17,587 nucleotides of DNA from Ga0077527 sp050250695 (GTDB lineage: Bacteria; Pseudomonadota; Gammaproteobacteria; Burkholderiales; SG8-41): the NCBI GenBank assembly GCA_050250695.1, contig JBFWOE010000054.1:1-17587 (forward strand), written 5' to 3'. Position numbers and translations under genes: made by a program. How positions within the stretch are numbered: the first letter of the stretch is position 1; each line of letters starts with the position of its first letter. Positions 1 through 7,068 of this stretch are shown here, in pieces. The notes beneath the pieces are model-generated. The model saw nothing but the letters and a program-made list of their open reading frames with translations. It was not told the origin of the DNA and searched no databases.

Positions 1-24
1 CTTTCCGCAAAGTGACGTCCGGGC

Positions 25-768
25 CTACTTCGGCAAATGCTTGTGCAGTTCCACCGGCCGGCGCTTCGCGCGCAGCCGCAGGTTGAGCATTTCCACCGCC
101 ACCGAGAACGCCATCGCGAAGTAGATGTAACCCTTCGGGATGTGGAAGCCCCAGCCTTCGCCGATCAGCGCCACACCGACCAGGATCAGGAACGACAGCG
201 CCAGCATCTTGATGGTCGGATGGGTATCGACGAATTTGCCGATCGGCCCGGCGGCGAACAGCATCACGCCGACCGCGATGACGATGGCAATCACCATGAT
301 GGACAGCTCATCGACCATGCCCACTGCGGTAATCACGGAATCCAGAGAAAACACGATGTCGATGATGGCGATCTGCAGGATCACCGCGCCGAAAGTGGCA
401 GTCGCTGCGGCAACGCCGGCGTGTTCGTCTTCGGCGCCTTCCAGGGCGTTATGGATTTCATGCACGCTTTTCCACAGCAGGAACAGTCCGCCGCCGATCA
501 GGATCAGGTCGCGCCCGGATATTTCCCTGCCGAACATCCCGAACAGCGGCGCAGTGAGCGTCATCAGCCAGGACAGCGTGAACAGCAGGCCGATGCGCGT
601 CAGCATCGCAAACGTCAGGCCGATCGTGCGCGCCCTGGCGCGCTGGTGTTCGGGCAGCCGCCCGCAGAGTATGGAAATGAATATGATGTTGTCGACGCCG
701 AGGACAATTTCCAGCGCCGTCAGCGTGGCCAGTGCAAGCCAGGCATGCGGGTCAGCCAGCCATTCCAT
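25..768 (-). CDS. TerC-family integral membrane protein (YgdQ/YoaE-like)
   Basis: Encodes 247 residues with many hydrophobic segments and short loops. The two TerC signature helices are visible: the first reads ALEIVLGVDNIIFISIL around residues 18-34, with acidic E20 and D26-N27, and the second is IIDIVFSLDSVITAVGM in the middle of the protein. Members of this family are inner-membrane proteins linked to metal ion (mainly manganese) export or tellurite resistance. The exact substrate of this subgroup cannot be read from sequence. The start at 768 is supported by an AAGGTG ribosome binding site about 6 bases upstream. The C-terminus is basic (RAKRRPVELHKHLPK) and probably cytoplasmic. The gene is divergent from the hydratase at 978. 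No yybP-ykoY-like manganese riboswitch was recognised in its leader. The family assignment is secure, the function is not. Confidence 0.93.
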   Translation of the reverse strand: MEWLADPHAWLALATLTALEIVLGVDNIIFISILCGRLPEHQRARARTIGLTFAMLTRIGLLFTLSWLMTLTAPLFGMFGREISGRDLILIGGGLFLLWKSVHEIHNALEGAEDEHAGVAAATATFGAVILQIAIIDIVFSLDSVITAVGMVDELSIMVIAIVIAVGVMLFAAGPIGKFVDTHPTIKMLALSFLILVGVALIGEGWGFHIPKGYIYFAMAFSVAVEMLNLRLRAKRRPVELHKHLPK

Positions 769-859
769 TGCGGCACCTTAATCGAATTAAAACAGGCAGT
801 TGAAAATCTTCGCAGCCGGCAAAAACGGACCGTGGAGTCCCGGCGCAGTGCAGTGACAC

Positions 860-865
860 ATTATA
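860..865 (-). promoter_or_regulatory. Putative -10 element for the TerC-family gene
   Basis: Read on the minus strand this is a perfect TATAAT, about 92 bases upstream of the TerC-family start codon at 768, so the leader would be roughly 85 bases. No good -35 hexamer sits at 16-18 bp spacing; a TTGTGA lies too close. This is inference from motif and position only. Confidence 0.35.
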
Positions 866-881
866 AATGGCTTTTGCGTCA

Positions 882-918
882 CAATTCCGCAGTTGCCGAC
901 GTGCACGGCAATTCCGCA
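882..918. repeat. Direct repeat flanking an inverted repeat in the terC/hydratase intergenic region
   Basis: CAATTCCGCA occurs at 882-891 and again at 909-918, a 27-base period. Between and overlapping them is an inverted repeat, TTGCCG at 893-898 and CGGCAA at 906-911. It lies in the divergent intergenic region upstream of both genes and could be an operator for an unknown regulator. This is visible symmetry only; no regulator is identified. Confidence 0.4.
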
Positions 919-977
919 AACCTCGCACTCCGCCTGGTTTTTTCCATGACAACCGGAAAATTGAACCCATACTGAAA

Positions 978-1826
978 ATGTCCATCGATCTCGATCAACT
1001 GCGCCGCTGGATCGGCAAAAAAGAAATCCACCACGACATTGCCACCGCTTTTCCGGTGGCGGCACTGGCCGCAACGCTGGATCGCAGGGATGCGGCGCCG
1101 AAAACCGGCGACCCCATTCCCTTGAGCGGGCACTGGCTTTATTTCCTCGAAACCGCAGTGAATGCCGACCTGGGGCACGACGGCCATCCCAAACGCGGCG
1201 GTTTCCTTCCGCCGGTTCCGCTGCCGCGACGCATGTGGGCGGGCGGCCGCATCATTTTCCACGCACCAGTGCGCATCGGCGACAACATCAGCCGCGAATC
1301 CGAAGTCATGTCGGTGGAAGCCAAGTCGGGTAAAAGCGGCAACCTGGTTTTTGTGATGGTGCGACACACGGTCAGGGCCGGCAGCACGGTCGCCATCGTC
1401 GAAGAACACGACATCGTCTACCGTGAAGCCGCCAAGCCGGGTGAAGCCGCACCCGCAGGCAAACTGGCGCCGCAGACCGCGGCATGGCGGCGCGAACTGC
1501 AGACCGGAGAAGCCGTGCTGTTCCGTTATTCGGCGCTGATTTTCAACGCCCACCGCATCCACTACGACATCGATTACTGCCGTGACGTCGAGGGATATCC
1601 CGGGCTGATCGTGCATGGCCCGCTGCAAACCACGCTGTTGCTGGATCTGTGCCGGCGCCACGACCCGCGCCCGGTGCGCACCCTCGACTACCGCGCCACC
1701 CACCCGGTGTTCCACCAGGAAAGGTTCAGCGTCAACGGCCAGCCAGCCGCCGACGGCAACTCGGTGGAATTGTGGACGGCGAACGCCGCCGGCTGCTACG
1801 CGATGCGCGGCACGGCGACGTTCTGA
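978..1826 (+). CDS. MaoC/HTD2-type acyl-CoA hydratase (mesaconyl-C4-CoA hydratase-like)
   Basis: Encodes 282 residues with a double hot-dog layout: a FAS1-type dehydratase N-terminal half (about 1-150) and a MaoC-like C-terminal half (about 175-282). The hydratase-2 signature is clear in the second half: YSALIFNAHRIHYD at residues 184-197, with N190, H192, H195 and D197, followed by YPGLIVHGP at 207-215. Relatives include 3-methylfumaryl-CoA (mesaconyl-C4-CoA) hydratases and mitochondrial 3-hydroxyacyl-ACP dehydratase HTD2. They add water to, or remove it from, enoyl thioesters in the cytoplasm. ATG 978 is chosen because the N-terminus from there matches the family; an in-frame ATG at 867 would add 37 arginine-rich residues lying in the intergenic region. 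No CoA-transferase, lyase or acyl-CoA dehydrogenase gene is adjacent, so the substrate is open. The gene ends 10 bases from the convergent amt stop. Confidence 0.85.
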   Translation: MSIDLDQLRRWIGKKEIHHDIATAFPVAALAATLDRRDAAPKTGDPIPLSGHWLYFLETAVNADLGHDGHPKRGGFLPPVPLPRRMWAGGRIIFHAPVRIGDNISRESEVMSVEAKSGKSGNLVFVMVRHTVRAGSTVAIVEEHDIVYREAAKPGEAAPAGKLAPQTAAWRRELQTGEAVLFRYSALIFNAHRIHYDIDYCRDVEGYPGLIVHGPLQTTLLLDLCRRHDPRPVRTLDYRATHPVFHQERFSVNGQPAADGNSVELWTANAAGCYAMRGTATF

Positions 1827-1836
1827 ACCCGGACGA

Positions 1837-3039
1837 TCACCAGTTGGCTTCGCGATCCGGTGTGGCGCCGATCTTGTGGATCGACAGGTCCGAGCCGTTG
1901 AATTCCTCTTCGCGCTCGAGGCGGATGCCGAGCACTGACTTGAGGATGCCGTAGGTCACGAAACCGCCGACCAGCGCGATCACCACGCCCAGGCCGGTGC
2001 CGATCAGTTGCGCCATCAAACTGACGCCGCCGAGTCCGCCCAGTGCCTTCGCCCCGAATATGCCGCAGGCGATGCCGCCCCACACCCCGCACAAGCCGTG
2101 CAATGGCCACACCCCGAGCACGTCGTCGATCTTCAGCCGGTTCTGGGTCAGCGTGAACATCCAGACAAACAGCGCGCCCGCCACCCCGCCGGTGGCCAGT
2201 GCGCCCGCCGGATGCATCACGTCGGAACCCGCGCATACCGCGACCAGGCCGGCCAACGGTCCGTTATGCACAAAACCCGGATCGTTGCGGCCGACGATCA
2301 GCGCCGCGACAATGCCGCCGGCCATCGCCATCAGGGAATTGACGGCGACCAGCCCGGAAATCTTGTCGATGGTCTGCGCCGACATCACGTTGAAACCGAA
2401 CCAGCCGACAGTCAGTATCCACGCGCCCAGCGCGAGGAACGGAATGCTCGACGGCGGCTGCGCCGCAACGCCGCCTTCCTTGGGATAACGGCCGATGCGC
2501 GGTCCCAGCAGGATCACCGCCGCCAGCGCGAGCCAGCCGCCCACCGCATGCACCACCACGGAACCGGCGAAATCATGGAAAGCGGCCCCGGCCACCGACT
2601 CGATCCATTGCTGTACGCCGTAGCGGCCGTTCCACGCGATGCCCTCGAAGAACGGATAGATCAGCCCGACGATGATGCCGGTGGCGATCAGCTGCGGATA
2701 AAACCGCGCGCGCTCGGCGATGCCGCCGGAAATGATCGCCGGCACTGCCGCGGCAAAGGTCAGCAGGAAGAAGAACTTGGTGATTTCAAAACCGCTTTTC
2801 TGCGCCAGCTGCTCAGCGCCGACCATGAACGACACGCCATAGGCGACGCCGTAGCCGACAAAAAAGTAGACGATGGTGGAAACCGCGAAATCGCAGAGAA
2901 TTTTCACCAGTGCGTTGACCTGGTTCTTGCGCCGTACCGTGCCGACTTCGAGGAACGCGAAGCCGGAATGCATGGCCAGCACCATGATGGCGCCCAGCAA
3001 TATGAACAGCGTATCGGTACTGATTTTGATGGCTTCCAT
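1837..3039 (-). CDS. amt: Ammonium transporter Amt
   Basis: Encodes 400 residues forming an Amt/MEP/Rh channel that moves ammonium or ammonia across the inner membrane. The pore residues are present: D156 and H164 (DFAGSVVVH) and H314 (PLHGLCGVWGGI). The two histidines are 150 residues apart, as in E. coli AmtB (H168/H318), and D156-H164 spacing also matches D160-H168. Eleven transmembrane helices are expected. The protein begins directly with the first helix (MEAIKISTDTLFILLGAIMV) and lacks the cleaved signal peptide of E. coli AmtB. ATG 3039 is chosen for its strong GGAGG site directly upstream; an ATG at 3078 would place the start beside the sigma-54 promoter. No glnK/glnB gene lies next to it in this window, unlike the usual glnK-amtB pair. 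Its promoter region strongly suggests nitrogen-limitation control. Confidence 0.96.
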   Translation of the reverse strand: MEAIKISTDTLFILLGAIMVLAMHSGFAFLEVGTVRRKNQVNALVKILCDFAVSTIVYFFVGYGVAYGVSFMVGAEQLAQKSGFEITKFFFLLTFAAAVPAIISGGIAERARFYPQLIATGIIVGLIYPFFEGIAWNGRYGVQQWIESVAGAAFHDFAGSVVVHAVGGWLALAAVILLGPRIGRYPKEGGVAAQPPSSIPFLALGAWILTVGWFGFNVMSAQTIDKISGLVAVNSLMAMAGGIVAALIVGRNDPGFVHNGPLAGLVAVCAGSDVMHPAGALATGGVAGALFVWMFTLTQNRLKIDDVLGVWPLHGLCGVWGGIACGIFGAKALGGLGGVSLMAQLIGTGLGVVIALVGGFVTYGILKSVLGIRLEREEEFNGSDLSIHKIGATPDREANW

Positions 3040-3073
3040 GTAACCTCCTCCGGGAAATGAACCGCGGTAATAA

Positions 3074-3089
3074 AGCAATACTTGTTCCT
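3074..3089 (-). promoter_or_regulatory. Sigma-54 (RpoN) promoter of amt
   Basis: On the minus strand the sequence AGGAACAAGTATTGCT fits the sigma-54 consensus TGGCAC-N5-TTGCW. GG (3088-3087) and GC (3076-3075) are separated by exactly 10 bases and TTGCT is perfect. Transcription would start near 3063, leaving a leader of about 25 bases that carries the GGAGG ribosome binding site of amt. The assignment is inferred from the motif and from the NtrC-like sites upstream. Confidence 0.75.
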
Positions 3090-3142
3090 GATTTTAACTA
3101 ATTGTTTTTATTGATATTTATGGCAAATGCCGACCCTTGTTC

Positions 3143-3157
3143 GCACATCAATAGTGC
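3143..3157. promoter_or_regulatory. NtrC-like binding site, promoter-proximal
   Basis: GCAC-N7-GTGC, 15 bp, matches the dyad core of NtrC enhancer sites (GCACY-N5-RGTGC). Its centre at 3150 is about 87 bases upstream of the predicted amt transcription start. It is paired with a second dyad 30 bp further upstream. Confidence 0.65.
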
Positions 3158-3172
3158 ATCACGCCAATTTAG

Positions 3173-3187
3173 GCACTAAAAAGGTGC
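3173..3187. promoter_or_regulatory. NtrC-like binding site, promoter-distal
   Basis: GCACTAAAAAGGTGC is a second GCAC-N7-GTGC dyad, centred at 3180, about 117 bases upstream of the predicted amt start. Centre-to-centre distance from the proximal site is 30 bp, close to three helical turns, so both sites face the same side of the DNA, as in known NtrC enhancers such as that of glnA. Confidence 0.65.
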
Positions 3188-3268
3188 GGTCGCCCGGGTT
3201 TCAGCGCAACTCGCAACTGCAGCCGCAATCATCCCGACAAAGGGCCGGTAAATCATTGAAGAAATTGG

Positions 3269-3274
3269 TATATT
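3269..3274 (+). promoter_or_regulatory. Putative -10 element of the GspE/PilB-type ATPase gene
   Basis: TATATT ends 8 bases before the ATG at 3283, so a transcript from it would begin at or next to the start codon (leaderless or nearly so). No Shine-Dalgarno sequence and no convincing -35 hexamer are visible. Confidence 0.35.
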
Positions 3275-3282
3275 CAGCCTCC

Positions 3283-5094
3283 ATGTCCTCCGTGCCCGCA
3301 GCCCAACCTCCCCAGGGCGACCGTCCGCTGACGCTGGCGCAAATCGTCGGCGACCTGATTGCCGACGGCATGGTGCCCAAGGAAGAAGCGGAAAAACTGG
3401 TCGCCAACCGGCGCTACAGCCGTGCCGACGTGCATCCGCTGGTGGTCGTCGCGGACCAGAAATGGAAAGACCCGAAAAATCCGCGCAAGATGCTGACCGT
3501 CGAAATGCTGACGCAATGGCTTGCGGACAAGGCAAAACTGCCTTACCTGCACATCGATCCGTTCAAGATCGACTTCACTGCAGTCACCAAGGTGATGTCC
3601 AACGCCTACGCCGCGCGTTACAAAATCCTGCCCGTGAGCGTGACCACGCGCGAAGCCACCATCGCCACCGCAGAGCCCTGGGTGCGCGGCTGGGAAGCCT
3701 CGCTGAAACAGGTGCTGCGCCTCGACATCAAGCGCGTCATCGCCAATCCGGTCGACATCCAGGGCTACATCGTCGAGTTCTACAACCTTGCCCGCTCGGT
3801 CAAGGGCGCCGCCGACAAGGACAAGGGCGCGGTCTCCGACATCGCCAATTTCGAACAGCTGGTCCAGTTGGGACGCAGCGGCCAGCTCGACGCGAACGAC
3901 CAGCACATCGTCCACATCTGCGACTGGCTGTTCACCTACGCCTTTGAACAGCGCGCCAGCGACATCCACATCGAACCACGACGCGACGCGGGTAACGTGC
4001 GTTTCCGCATCGACGGCGTGCTGCACCAGGTCTACCAGATACCGACCCCGGTGCTGGCGGCGATGACCTCGCGCATCAAGATCCTCGGCCGCATGGACGT
4101 GGTCGAAAAGCGCCGCCCGCAGGACGGCCGCCTCAAAACCATCACCCCGGAGGGCGACGAAGTCGAGCTGCGGCTGTCGACGATGCCCACCGCCTTCGGC
4201 GAAAAACTGGTGATGCGGATATTCAGCCCGGAAAACCTGGTCAAGGATTACCGCGAACTGGGCTTCTCCGAGGAAGAAGAGAAGAAATGGTCGCAGATCG
4301 CCGGCGCCCCGCACGGCATCATCCTGGTCACCGGCCCCACCGGCTCCGGCAAGACCACCACGCTGTATTCGACGCTGAAACACCTCGCCGCGCCGGAAGT
4401 CAACGTCTGCACCGTCGAGGACCCGATCGAGATGGTCGAACCCTCCTTCAACCAGATGCAGGTGCAGTCAGCCATCGGCGTCAACTTCGCCGCCGGCATC
4501 CGCACGCTGATGCGCCAGGATCCGGACATCGTGATGGTCGGCGAGATCCGCGACCTCGAAACCGCCGAGATGGCGATCCAGGCGGCGCTGACCGGCCACC
4601 TCGTGCTGTCAACACTGCACACCAACGATTCGCCGGCGGCCGTGACCCGCCTGCTCGACCTCGGCGTGCCGCCCTACCTGCTGCAATCAACGCTGCTCGG
4701 CGTGATGGCGCAGCGCCTGGTGCGCACCCTGTGCCCGCACTGCAAGGAACAGCACGACTACGACGACGAGGTCTGGAACGCGCTGGTCGCGCCGTGGAAG
4801 GCGCCCAACCCGCGGGGCAAGACCTACATCAACAAGGGCTGCCTCGAATGCCGGATGACCGGCTACATGGGCCGCGTCGGCATCTACGAAATGATGGTGA
4901 TGACCCAGGCGCTGCGCGAGCGCGTGGTGGCATCCGCCGATCTCGACGTGCTGCGTGATGCCGCCTGCAAGGAGGGCATGAAACCGCTGCGCATCAGCGG
5001 TGCGATGAAAATCGCCGCCGGCCTGACCACGGTGGACGAGATCATGAAAGTCGCACCGCCGCCGTCCGGCGACCGCCGCCACCAGCCGCGCTGA
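3283..5094 (+). CDS. GspE/PilB-family secretion (traffic) ATPase
   Basis: Encodes 603 residues. Layout: an N-terminal GspE/MshE-type domain (about 1-170), then the secretion ATPase core. Visible motifs are Walker A GPTGSGKTT at 351-359, the Walker B region DPDIVMVGEIRD at 413-424, an H-box region ending LSTLHTNDSP shortly after, and a zinc-binding tetracysteine site, CPHC at 484-487 and CLEC at 520-523, as in GspE and PilB. These cytoplasmic hexameric ATPases power assembly of type II secretion pseudopili or type IV pili. No GspF/PilC, prepilin or peptidase gene is adjacent, so the partner machine lies elsewhere. ATG 3283 is chosen because the conserved protein starts there; an upstream in-frame ATG at 3127 would translate the NtrC sites of amt. 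Calling it pilB or gspE would be a guess. Confidence 0.93.
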   Translation: MSSVPAAQPPQGDRPLTLAQIVGDLIADGMVPKEEAEKLVANRRYSRADVHPLVVVADQKWKDPKNPRKMLTVEMLTQWLADKAKLPYLHIDPFKIDFTAVTKVMSNAYAARYKILPVSVTTREATIATAEPWVRGWEASLKQVLRLDIKRVIANPVDIQGYIVEFYNLARSVKGAADKDKGAVSDIANFEQLVQLGRSGQLDANDQHIVHICDWLFTYAFEQRASDIHIEPRRDAGNVRFRIDGVLHQVYQIPTPVLAAMTSRIKILGRMDVVEKRRPQDGRLKTITPEGDEVELRLSTMPTAFGEKLVMRIFSPENLVKDYRELGFSEEEEKKWSQIAGAPHGIILVTGPTGSGKTTTLYSTLKHLAAPEVNVCTVEDPIEMVEPSFNQMQVQSAIGVNFAAGIRTLMRQDPDIVMVGEIRDLETAEMAIQAALTGHLVLSTLHTNDSPAAVTRLLDLGVPPYLLQSTLLGVMAQRLVRTLCPHCKEQHDYDDEVWNALVAPWKAPNPRGKTYINKGCLECRMTGYMGRVGIYEMMVMTQALRERVVASADLDVLRDAACKEGMKPLRISGAMKIAAGLTTVDEIMKVAPPPSGDRRHQPR

Positions 5095-5139
5095 ATTCAC
5101 GGCGCAAGAATCGGGTCGCCATGATCCGCGGGCCGGCGT

Positions 5140-5145
5140 TATGCT
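5140..5145 (+). promoter_or_regulatory. Putative -10 element of the Ada-like gene
   Basis: TATGCT ends 7 bases before ATG 5153, with spacer GCCCGGC. The layout is almost the same as the mocA-like gene's promoter (TATAAT, 7 bases CACCGGC, ATG). It suggests a leaderless transcript and favours ATG 5153 over ATG 5141, which overlaps this element. Confidence 0.35.
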
Positions 5146-5152
5146 GCCCGGC

Positions 5153-6019
5153 ATGAAACAACCCGCTTCCGGAACACACCCCGACTACGCACGCATCGCG
5201 CAGGCCATCGACTGGCTGCATCGCCACGCGGCGCATCAGCCCGACCTCTCCCGCATCGCCCGCGCGACAGGCCTCAGCGAACACCATTTCCAGCGCCTGT
5301 TCACCCGCTGGGCCGGCGTCAGTCCCAAACGTTTCCTGCAGTTCCTGACACTGGAAGACGCACGGCGCCGCCTGGCGGAAACGCGCAGCACGCTGGACCT
5401 GGCCGCGGCCGTCGGCCTGTCGGGCGGCAGCCGGCTGCACGACCTGTTCGTCACGCTGGACGCGATGTCTCCCGGTGAAGCGAAACTTCGCGGTGCGGGG
5501 CTCGACATCCGCTGGGGTGTGCACGACAGCCGGTTCGGAACGGCGCTGATCGCCGCCACCGCGCGCGGCGTGTGCGCGCTGCAGTTCGTCGACGAGGGGG
5601 ACGACAGCCACGCCATGCTGGCGGCGGCCTGGCCCAACGCGCGGCTGATCCGCGACCAGGAGGGCACCGCGGCGATTGCGCGGCGCATCTTCGACCCGCT
5701 GGAACACGCGTCGCAACAGCCGCTGGCACTGCTGGTCAGGGGCACGAATTTCCAGGTGCAGGTTTGGCGCGCACTGCTGGCGCTGCCTGTTGGCGCCGTC
5801 ACCACCTACGGCGATCTTGCGCACGCACTGGACATGCCGGATTCGGCGCGCGCGGTGGGCACCGCGGTCGGCGCCAATGCCATCGCTTACCTGATTCCCT
5901 GCCACCGCGTGATCCGCGCCACCGGCGCTCTGACCGGCTATCGCTGGGGCAGCGCGCGCAAGGCGGCAATGCTCGGCTGGGAAGCCGCGCGTTCAGGCGA
6001 ACGGCAGCAGCGCCTCTAA
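5153..6019 (+). CDS. Ada-like fusion: AraC-type HTH plus O6-alkylguanine-DNA methyltransferase
   Basis: Encodes 288 residues. An AraC-type helix-turn-helix domain comes first (about 10-105; IARATGLSEHHFQRLFTRWAGVSPKRF is typical), then a methyltransferase domain ending near the C-terminus. The active-site motif PCHRVI holds the acceptor cysteine at about residue 250, and the DNA-binding winged helix (VGAVTTYGDLAHAL) precedes it. Such proteins remove O6-methylguanine by irreversible self-methylation. In E. coli Ada an additional N-terminal zinc domain with the phosphotriester-accepting cysteine triggers autoinduction; that domain is absent here, so sensing would have to differ. The start is ATG 5153 or ATG 5141, four codons apart; neither has a ribosome binding site. 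The last 27 bases overlap the 3' end of the convergent LDH2-family gene. Confidence 0.92.
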   Translation: MKQPASGTHPDYARIAQAIDWLHRHAAHQPDLSRIARATGLSEHHFQRLFTRWAGVSPKRFLQFLTLEDARRRLAETRSTLDLAAAVGLSGGSRLHDLFVTLDAMSPGEAKLRGAGLDIRWGVHDSRFGTALIAATARGVCALQFVDEGDDSHAMLAAAWPNARLIRDQEGTAAIARRIFDPLEHASQQPLALLVRGTNFQVQVWRALLALPVGAVTTYGDLAHALDMPDSARAVGTAVGANAIAYLIPCHRVIRATGALTGYRWGSARKAAMLGWEAARSGERQQRL

Positions 6020-7048
6020 TCCGGTCTCGCCGGCGATACGCCGCAGGTCGGCAAGGGTGTCTTCGGGAAAGGTAATGCCCGCCTCGCGATTGCGCACATC
6101 GTTTTTCGCTTCCATCTCGCCCGGGTAAAACACCTCGTCGAATCCCTGGGCCAGCGGCACCGACTTGATCTCGCGGATGAACTCTTCCATGCGCGCGTTG
6201 AATTGCGCCAGCGGCTGGATCGCGGCGATGTAGATGGCGATGAAGAAATGTCCGCAGTTGCTCTTCTCCGCAGTCTTGTACGGGCTGTGCACCGCCGACA
6301 GGAAGCCGCTGCCGGTAAGCACCCCCGACAGCATGTCGACCATCGCCGCGATCGCATAACCCTTGTGCTCCGCCATCGGCAGGATGATGCCGTCGATCGC
6401 CTCCTGCGGATCGGTGGTCGGCGCGCCGTCGGCGCTGATCGCCCAGCCCAGCGGAATCGGCAGCCGCCTGTTGCGCGCAAGGTAGATCTTTCCGCGCGCG
6501 ACGCCGGTGCTCGCCATGTCGACCACGAATGGCGCGTGTTTTCCGGCGGGCGCCGCCACCGACCACGGATTGGTGCCGATGATTTTCTTGCGGCCGCCCC
6601 AGGGCGCCATTGCCGGACCGCCGTTGGAAGTGAGCAGCATCACGCACCCCTCTTGCGCGCCCATCAGCGTGTAGTACATGCAGGTGCCGAAATGGTTGGA
6701 CATGCGCACGCCGACCGCGGCGATGCCATGTACCTTCGCCCTTTTGACCGCTTCTTCCGCGGCGTGTTTCGCCAGCACGTGGCCGACACCGTCGTGGCCG
6801 TCGATCACCGCCAGCGCGCCGGCATCGACGACAAACTCCGGCTGCGTCAGCGGATTCATGACCTTGTTGCGCAGGCGGTCGAGATACCAGCCAAGGCGCA
6901 GCACGCCGTGCGACTGGTGGCCCCACAGGTCGGCCTGCACCAGCGTATCGGCGATCAGCCGCGCATCGTTTTCGGGGAGGCCCTGCGCGGAATAGACCGC
7001 CGTTGCGAAATCAAGCAGCTTGCTTGCATCAACAGGTGCGGCAGGCAT
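5993..7048 (-). CDS. LDH2-family malate/lactate/ureidoglycolate-type dehydrogenase
   Basis: Encodes 351 residues of the Ldh_2 family, NAD(P)-dependent oxidoreductases of 2-hydroxy acids (malate, lactate, sulfolactate, ureidoglycolate) that lack a classical Rossmann fold. Family marks: QSHGV with H47 (the conserved SHG motif), RMSNHFGTCMYY with H119, TNPWSVAAP, and the long GYAIAAMVDMLSGVLTGSGF stretch near the C-terminal part. ATG 7048 is chosen because the family N-terminus (LLDFATAVYSAQGLPENDARLIADTLVQADL) follows; the open frame reaches 7249 only by running through the VWA gene. It starts 20 bases after the VWA stop, so it is probably the last gene of the minus-strand operon. The substrate is not readable from sequence. 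Nearby hyi and glxR make a C3/C4 hydroxy acid plausible. Confidence 0.9.
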   Translation of the reverse strand: MPAAPVDASKLLDFATAVYSAQGLPENDARLIADTLVQADLWGHQSHGVLRLGWYLDRLRNKVMNPLTQPEFVVDAGALAVIDGHDGVGHVLAKHAAEEAVKRAKVHGIAAVGVRMSNHFGTCMYYTLMGAQEGCVMLLTSNGGPAMAPWGGRKKIIGTNPWSVAAPAGKHAPFVVDMASTGVARGKIYLARNRRLPIPLGWAISADGAPTTDPQEAIDGIILPMAEHKGYAIAAMVDMLSGVLTGSGFLSAVHSPYKTAEKSNCGHFFIAIYIAAIQPLAQFNARMEEFIREIKSVPLAQGFDEVFYPGEMEAKNDVRNREAGITFPEDTLADLRRIAGETGLEALLPFA

Positions 7049-7068
7049 GTGGCAGGCTTTCGCAACGA

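Noticed and set aside
825..845. Small hairpin followed by five T residues (minus strand) in the TerC-family leader
   Set aside because: Stem is only 4-5 bp with a bulge, too weak to call an attenuator.
769..853. Manganese (yybP-ykoY) riboswitch in the TerC-family leader
   Set aside because: The leader is long enough but the conserved riboswitch sequence blocks were not seen.
37..975. 312-codon plus-strand frame over the TerC-family gene
   Set aside because: Shadow frame: charged low-complexity translation; the minus strand has TerC signatures and a ribosome binding site.
2008..3060. 350-codon open frame antisense to amt
   Set aside because: Composition typical of a shadow frame (His/Arg/Gln rich), and it would overlap the intact Amt gene entirely.
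3127..3282. Upstream extension of the secretion ATPase to ATG 3127
   Set aside because: It would translate through the two NtrC-like dyads, and the added residues do not look like part of the family.
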